Part shown: piece by piece, positions 30,851 through 32,986 of the stretch
How positions within the stretch are numbered: the stretch's first letter is position 1
Layout of the letters: each line of letters begins with the position of its first letter
Translations under genes and position numbers: made by a program
From: Candidatus Flavonifractor intestinigallinarum
GTDB lineage: Bacteria; Bacillota; Clostridia; Oscillospirales; Oscillospiraceae
Assembly (NCBI GenBank): GCA_019119165.1
Contig: DWXO01000017.1
Span: forward strand, 1-32,986
DNA: 32,986 nt
Reading direction: 5' to 3'
The notes under the pieces: generated by a model
Told to the model about the DNA's origin: nothing
Seen by the model: only the letters and a program-made list of their open reading frames with translations
Databases searched by the model: none

Positions 30851-31981
30851 TCAGCTAAAGGCGGTTTCGTTTATAGAGAAACCACTCTTTTTAAGTCTCA
30901 AGGCAAGTTTTCCCATCCACGGCTTAGCCATGGATATATACTCAGTGCCCAACATATCTGACGGAACAATGAAGTCCTTGTGAAGTGTACGACCCTGTTC
31001 TTGCAATAATACGGCAATATTATCTTTGCCTAATTTTCCGAGAAAGTACCCCCACTCAAGCACCACATTTTGACGTGGATAATAAACATCCTCCTCATTC
31101 CCATTCGCATCTTTTTTAATAACATGATCAGCGGGCGTCAGTAAGACAATAGCGAATCGACTTTCAGATGCGTATGTTTCAAATTTTTGTAGGATAGTAG
31201 TGCCAGAAACTTCCTCATTTAAGTCAGTAAATTCGATGCTATTACTCTTTAATACATACTTAACCATGTCTAGTTCAGGGGGATTATTCCCGTAGACAAG
31301 AAATACTTGTTTCTTTTTGTCAGAATTTAATTCAGTATTGGTATCTTGAGGCGAAGAGGGAGACGCTTCAGTTGGACTAGAAGATTGACCACCAACTTGG
31401 TCATATCCCATACGTGCACAAGCATTCATATAATATCTATGGACAAACTTTGACCTCTGAATATTAGGAGAAAGTTCCTTCTCATAATGCTGTTTTACTT
31501 CATTGTAGCGTGAGTGCCGATTTAAGTAGACATAGTATTGGCTAATAATATAACTATTCTCTACCTTTTCAGGCGAGGGAACCATACGGTAAACATATTC
31601 AAACATCTGATCATCTAAAATTCGATTCGCAGCTTTCAACCAAGTTGCAAAAAGATGTTTTTGATATAAACCGTCATGATCCTTAACATAATCGTCAACC
31701 ATCTTGTGGAGTTTTTGAATTGCATCAATACTACCTTGGTCAACAACAGCCACAAAATATAGGTTTAATTTGTCCACGGTTTGATCTTTCTCAAACATCA
31801 TACGAGAGACTTCTACCGCTTCATCATGACGATTATTTCGGCGCAGCAAAAATGATAGCTCATTAGCTTTTTGCCAATTTATGGCATTATTGCTGTTCAC
31901 CAAACTCTCAGCAAATTTTATTACTTCCTCAAAACTTTGCGTAAGATATCTGCTTAATTCCTGCTCATACAGTAACCTCAT
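30851..31981 (-). CDS. Helical-repeat / TIR-like (PF10137, CAP12-type) protein, probable anti-phage NADase
   Basis: 376 residues. Residues 1-190 are helical and TPR-like (repeated A/Y/L patterns, e.g. NELSFLLRRNNRHDEAVEVS and YIISQYYVYLNRHSRYNE). Residues 197-222 are a Ser/Pro/Thr linker. Residues 224-376 are a TIR-like nucleotide-binding domain: KQVFLVYGNNPPELDMVKYVL, ILQKFETYASESRFAIVLLTPAD, then RQNVVLEWGYFLGKLG. Glu309 in VVLEWG is at the position of the catalytic glutamate of CAP12/TIR-STING NADases. Such proteins deplete NAD+ to abort phage infection; this activity is inferred. AAGGAG lies 8 bases before the ATG. Base composition is far more AT-rich than in the flanking genes, and it sits beside mobile-element genes. 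No cyclic-nucleotide synthase is adjacent within the window. Confidence 0.85.
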   Translation of the reverse strand: MRLLYEQELSRYLTQSFEEVIKFAESLVNSNNAINWQKANELSFLLRRNNRHDEAVEVSRMMFEKDQTVDKLNLYFVAVVDQGSIDAIQKLHKMVDDYVKDHDGLYQKHLFATWLKAANRILDDQMFEYVYRMVPSPEKVENSYIISQYYVYLNRHSRYNEVKQHYEKELSPNIQRSKFVHRYYMNACARMGYDQVGGQSSSPTEASPSSPQDTNTELNSDKKKQVFLVYGNNPPELDMVKYVLKSNSIEFTDLNEEVSGTTILQKFETYASESRFAIVLLTPADHVIKKDANGNEEDVYYPRQNVVLEWGYFLGKLGKDNIAVLLQEQGRTLHKDFIVPSDMLGTEYISMAKPWMGKLALRLKKSGFSINETAFS

Positions 31982-32079
31982 AACACCTACTCCTTAAACT
32001 TGATCAATATAGCTATAACTAATATGCTCCATCTTTTAGGCAGTTGTGATATTGCCAAAAATGTAGCTTTATGCTTTAT

Positions 32080-32107
32080 ATATTACCCTGTTTGCAAATA
32101 TTGTCAA
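32080..32107 (-). promoter_or_regulatory. Promoter of the TIR gene
   Basis: TTGACA (32107-32102), 16 bases, then TAATAT (32085-32080) on the minus strand. A second TTGACA lies 10 bases further upstream. The leader to the ATG is about 90 bases, AT-rich, with no ORF of note. Confidence 0.6.
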
Positions 32108-32158
32108 GCACTGTCAACATTAATTCTCTTGCCTGATACAACTATTTTAGAAAAAGCG

Positions 32159-32365
32159 TCAAATGTTTCTACTTGCAATTTGACATAACTCATTTTTCAG
32201 CATACGCTTGATTTTATCGCTCATGGTTTCAGTGCTGGTCTGGCTGAAATGGACGCGCACCTTGTAGGTAGTCCTTCCGATTTTCTTTACCAGCGCGGGA
32301 GCGTCCTCCGGCACTCTGGCCGGAATGGTGTCTGCGGTCTGCATGGTACGGGTTTCTTCGCTCAT
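32159..32365 (-). CDS. TnpW-family transposon-encoded protein
   Basis: 68 residues. It opens MSEETRTMQTADTIPARV and has the characteristic core LVKKIGRTTYKVRVHFSQTSTETMSDKIKRML, as in 'transposon-encoded TnpW family' proteins of clostridial conjugative and mobilizable elements. Function unknown. AAAGGAG lies 4 bases before the ATG. The last ~10 residues (LCQIASRNI) coincide with the start of AT-rich DNA, so the original C-terminus may have been replaced at an insertion junction. Confidence 0.8.
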   Translation of the reverse strand: MSEETRTMQTADTIPARVPEDAPALVKKIGRTTYKVRVHFSQTSTETMSDKIKRMLKNELCQIASRNI

Positions 32366-32409
32366 GGCGCTCCTTTCTCCGGGAGGGGCTGCGCCGCCCG
32401 GCTAAACAA

Positions 32410-32986
32410 TTAGTCGCTCTTACGGTTTACAATGTCTTTCGCCGCCTGTTTGGTGGCTCCGGCATTTTCCTCCCGGAAGTTCTTCCCGTCAAAGAGGATC
32501 GGGGCGCACCGTTCCAGGATACGGTCATAGATACGGGCATGGGCCAGGTCGGGAGGGTTCTTAAGTTCAGACAGTTTCAGGTTTATGGTGATGATCATGG
32601 GCCTGCGGCTGCGGTAGCGGCTGTCAATGACGAAAAACATCTGCTCCATCGCGTACTCAGTGCTGCGCTCCACACCCAGATCGTCAATGATAAGCAGATC
32701 ATACTCGTCGAAGCTGGCGATAAATTCCGCCCTGTCCTCAGAGAACATCCCTGTCAGACGGTTCAGAATGGTGGGAAAGTTCGTCATCAGCACCGGTACA
32801 TCCCGGTCAAGCAGGGCGTTGGCGATACAACCGGCAAAGAAGGACTTTCCGGTTCCCACATCCCCGAACAGCAGCAGCCCGGTATTGTTCCTGTATGCCT
32901 CCTTCCAGTTCTCCACATAGGCGCGGGCCTTGTCCATCAGGGGATTTTGGCCGTTGTCGTTGGCAAAGGTGTAGTCATACAGATAG
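32410..32986 (-). CDS. DnaC/IstB-like ATP-binding protein of a mobile element (partial)
   Basis: The frame is open at the right edge, so the N-terminus is missing. What is visible is 192 codons, including YTFANDNGQNPLMDKARAYVENW, the Walker A motif GDVGTGKSF, Walker B LLIIDDLG, and SRYRSRRPMIITINLKLSELKNP, then ARIYDRILERCAPI. This is the AAA+ helicase-loader type found in Tn1549/Tn916-like and other conjugative elements, next to TnpW and upstream of replication and mobilization genes. It probably loads a helicase during element replication. Confidence 0.9.
   Translation of the reverse strand, partial: YLYDYTFANDNGQNPLMDKARAYVENWKEAYRNNTGLLLFGDVGTGKSFFAGCIANALLDRDVPVLMTNFPTILNRLTGMFSEDRAEFIASFDEYDLLIIDDLGVERSTEYAMEQMFFVIDSRYRSRRPMIITINLKLSELKNPPDLAHARIYDRILERCAPILFDGKNFREENAGATKQAAKDIVNRKSD

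Noticed and set aside
1-32986. CRISPR array, tRNA or rRNA genes
   Set aside because: No regularly spaced direct repeats, no cloverleaf-like or rRNA-like stretches were seen on either strand.

Overview
The window looks like the chromosome of an anaerobic, endospore-forming, high-G+C member of the Clostridia, most likely Oscillospiraceae (Flavonifractor / Pseudoflavonifractor / Intestinimonas type). This rests on a BofA gene next to a DUF2508 gene, an alpha/beta small acid-soluble spore protein, a two-subunit class I fumarate hydratase, EFR1-type ferredoxin proteins, many GC-rich intergenic hairpins and a Firmicutes-style eut operon. Genus placement is inference.

Layout. 1-3240: bofA and a DUF2508 gene, an orphan chemotaxis receptor, then an AT-richer gap with a possible 32-codon ORF whose ribosome binding site lies in a hairpin. 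3267-6110: a PMR1/SERCA-like P-type cation ATPase behind a consensus promoter and what reads as a yybP-ykoY (Mn2+) riboswitch with its terminator. 6159-7472: a divergent two-gene unit (PsiE-like membrane protein and a flavodoxin-4Fe4S protein). 7482-12133: a stalk-domain protein with no usable start codon, an ABC-2 exporter (permease and ATPase) and a two-component system. The same TTTCAG-N5-TTTCAG repeat sits at the same distance from the -10 box of both the ABC and the two-component promoter. 12164-13905: a ferredoxin-tailed aldo/keto reductase divergent from an AdhR-like MerR regulator, with two copies of a 14-bp palindrome in 19-bp promoter spacers. 13918-15741: an AIM24-family protein, a double-OB SSB-like protein and a small membrane protein.

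15740-27084 is one ethanolamine-utilization operon on the minus strand, in transcription order eutG-A-B-C-L-E-M-T-D-(short TIGR02536-like)-N-H-Q. It encodes uptake (EutH), AdoCbl supply (EutT), the lyase and its reactivase (EutBC, EutA), acetaldehyde conversion to acetyl-CoA, acetyl phosphate or ethanol (EutE, EutD, EutG) and a microcompartment shell of EutL, EutM and EutN. No eutS, eutP, eutJ, eutK or EutV/W regulator is present in the window. EutM has an in-frame 104-codon extension in front of its own well-placed start, so the gene may make two shell-protein forms.

27228-30790: a chitin-binding-like small protein, the SASP, fumarate hydratase, and a divergent LysR regulator sharing overlapping -35 boxes with the fumarase promoter. 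30851-32986: the DNA turns AT-rich and encodes a helical-repeat plus TIR-like (PF10137 type) protein, probably an anti-phage NADase. It abuts a TnpW-family gene and a DnaC/IstB-like ATPase typical of Tn1549-like conjugative elements, so the right edge enters a mobile element carrying a defence-type cargo gene.

The most notable points are the TIR effector at the mobile-element edge, the extended EutM, the shared two-component operator, the riboswitch-controlled ATPase and the twin MerR operators.
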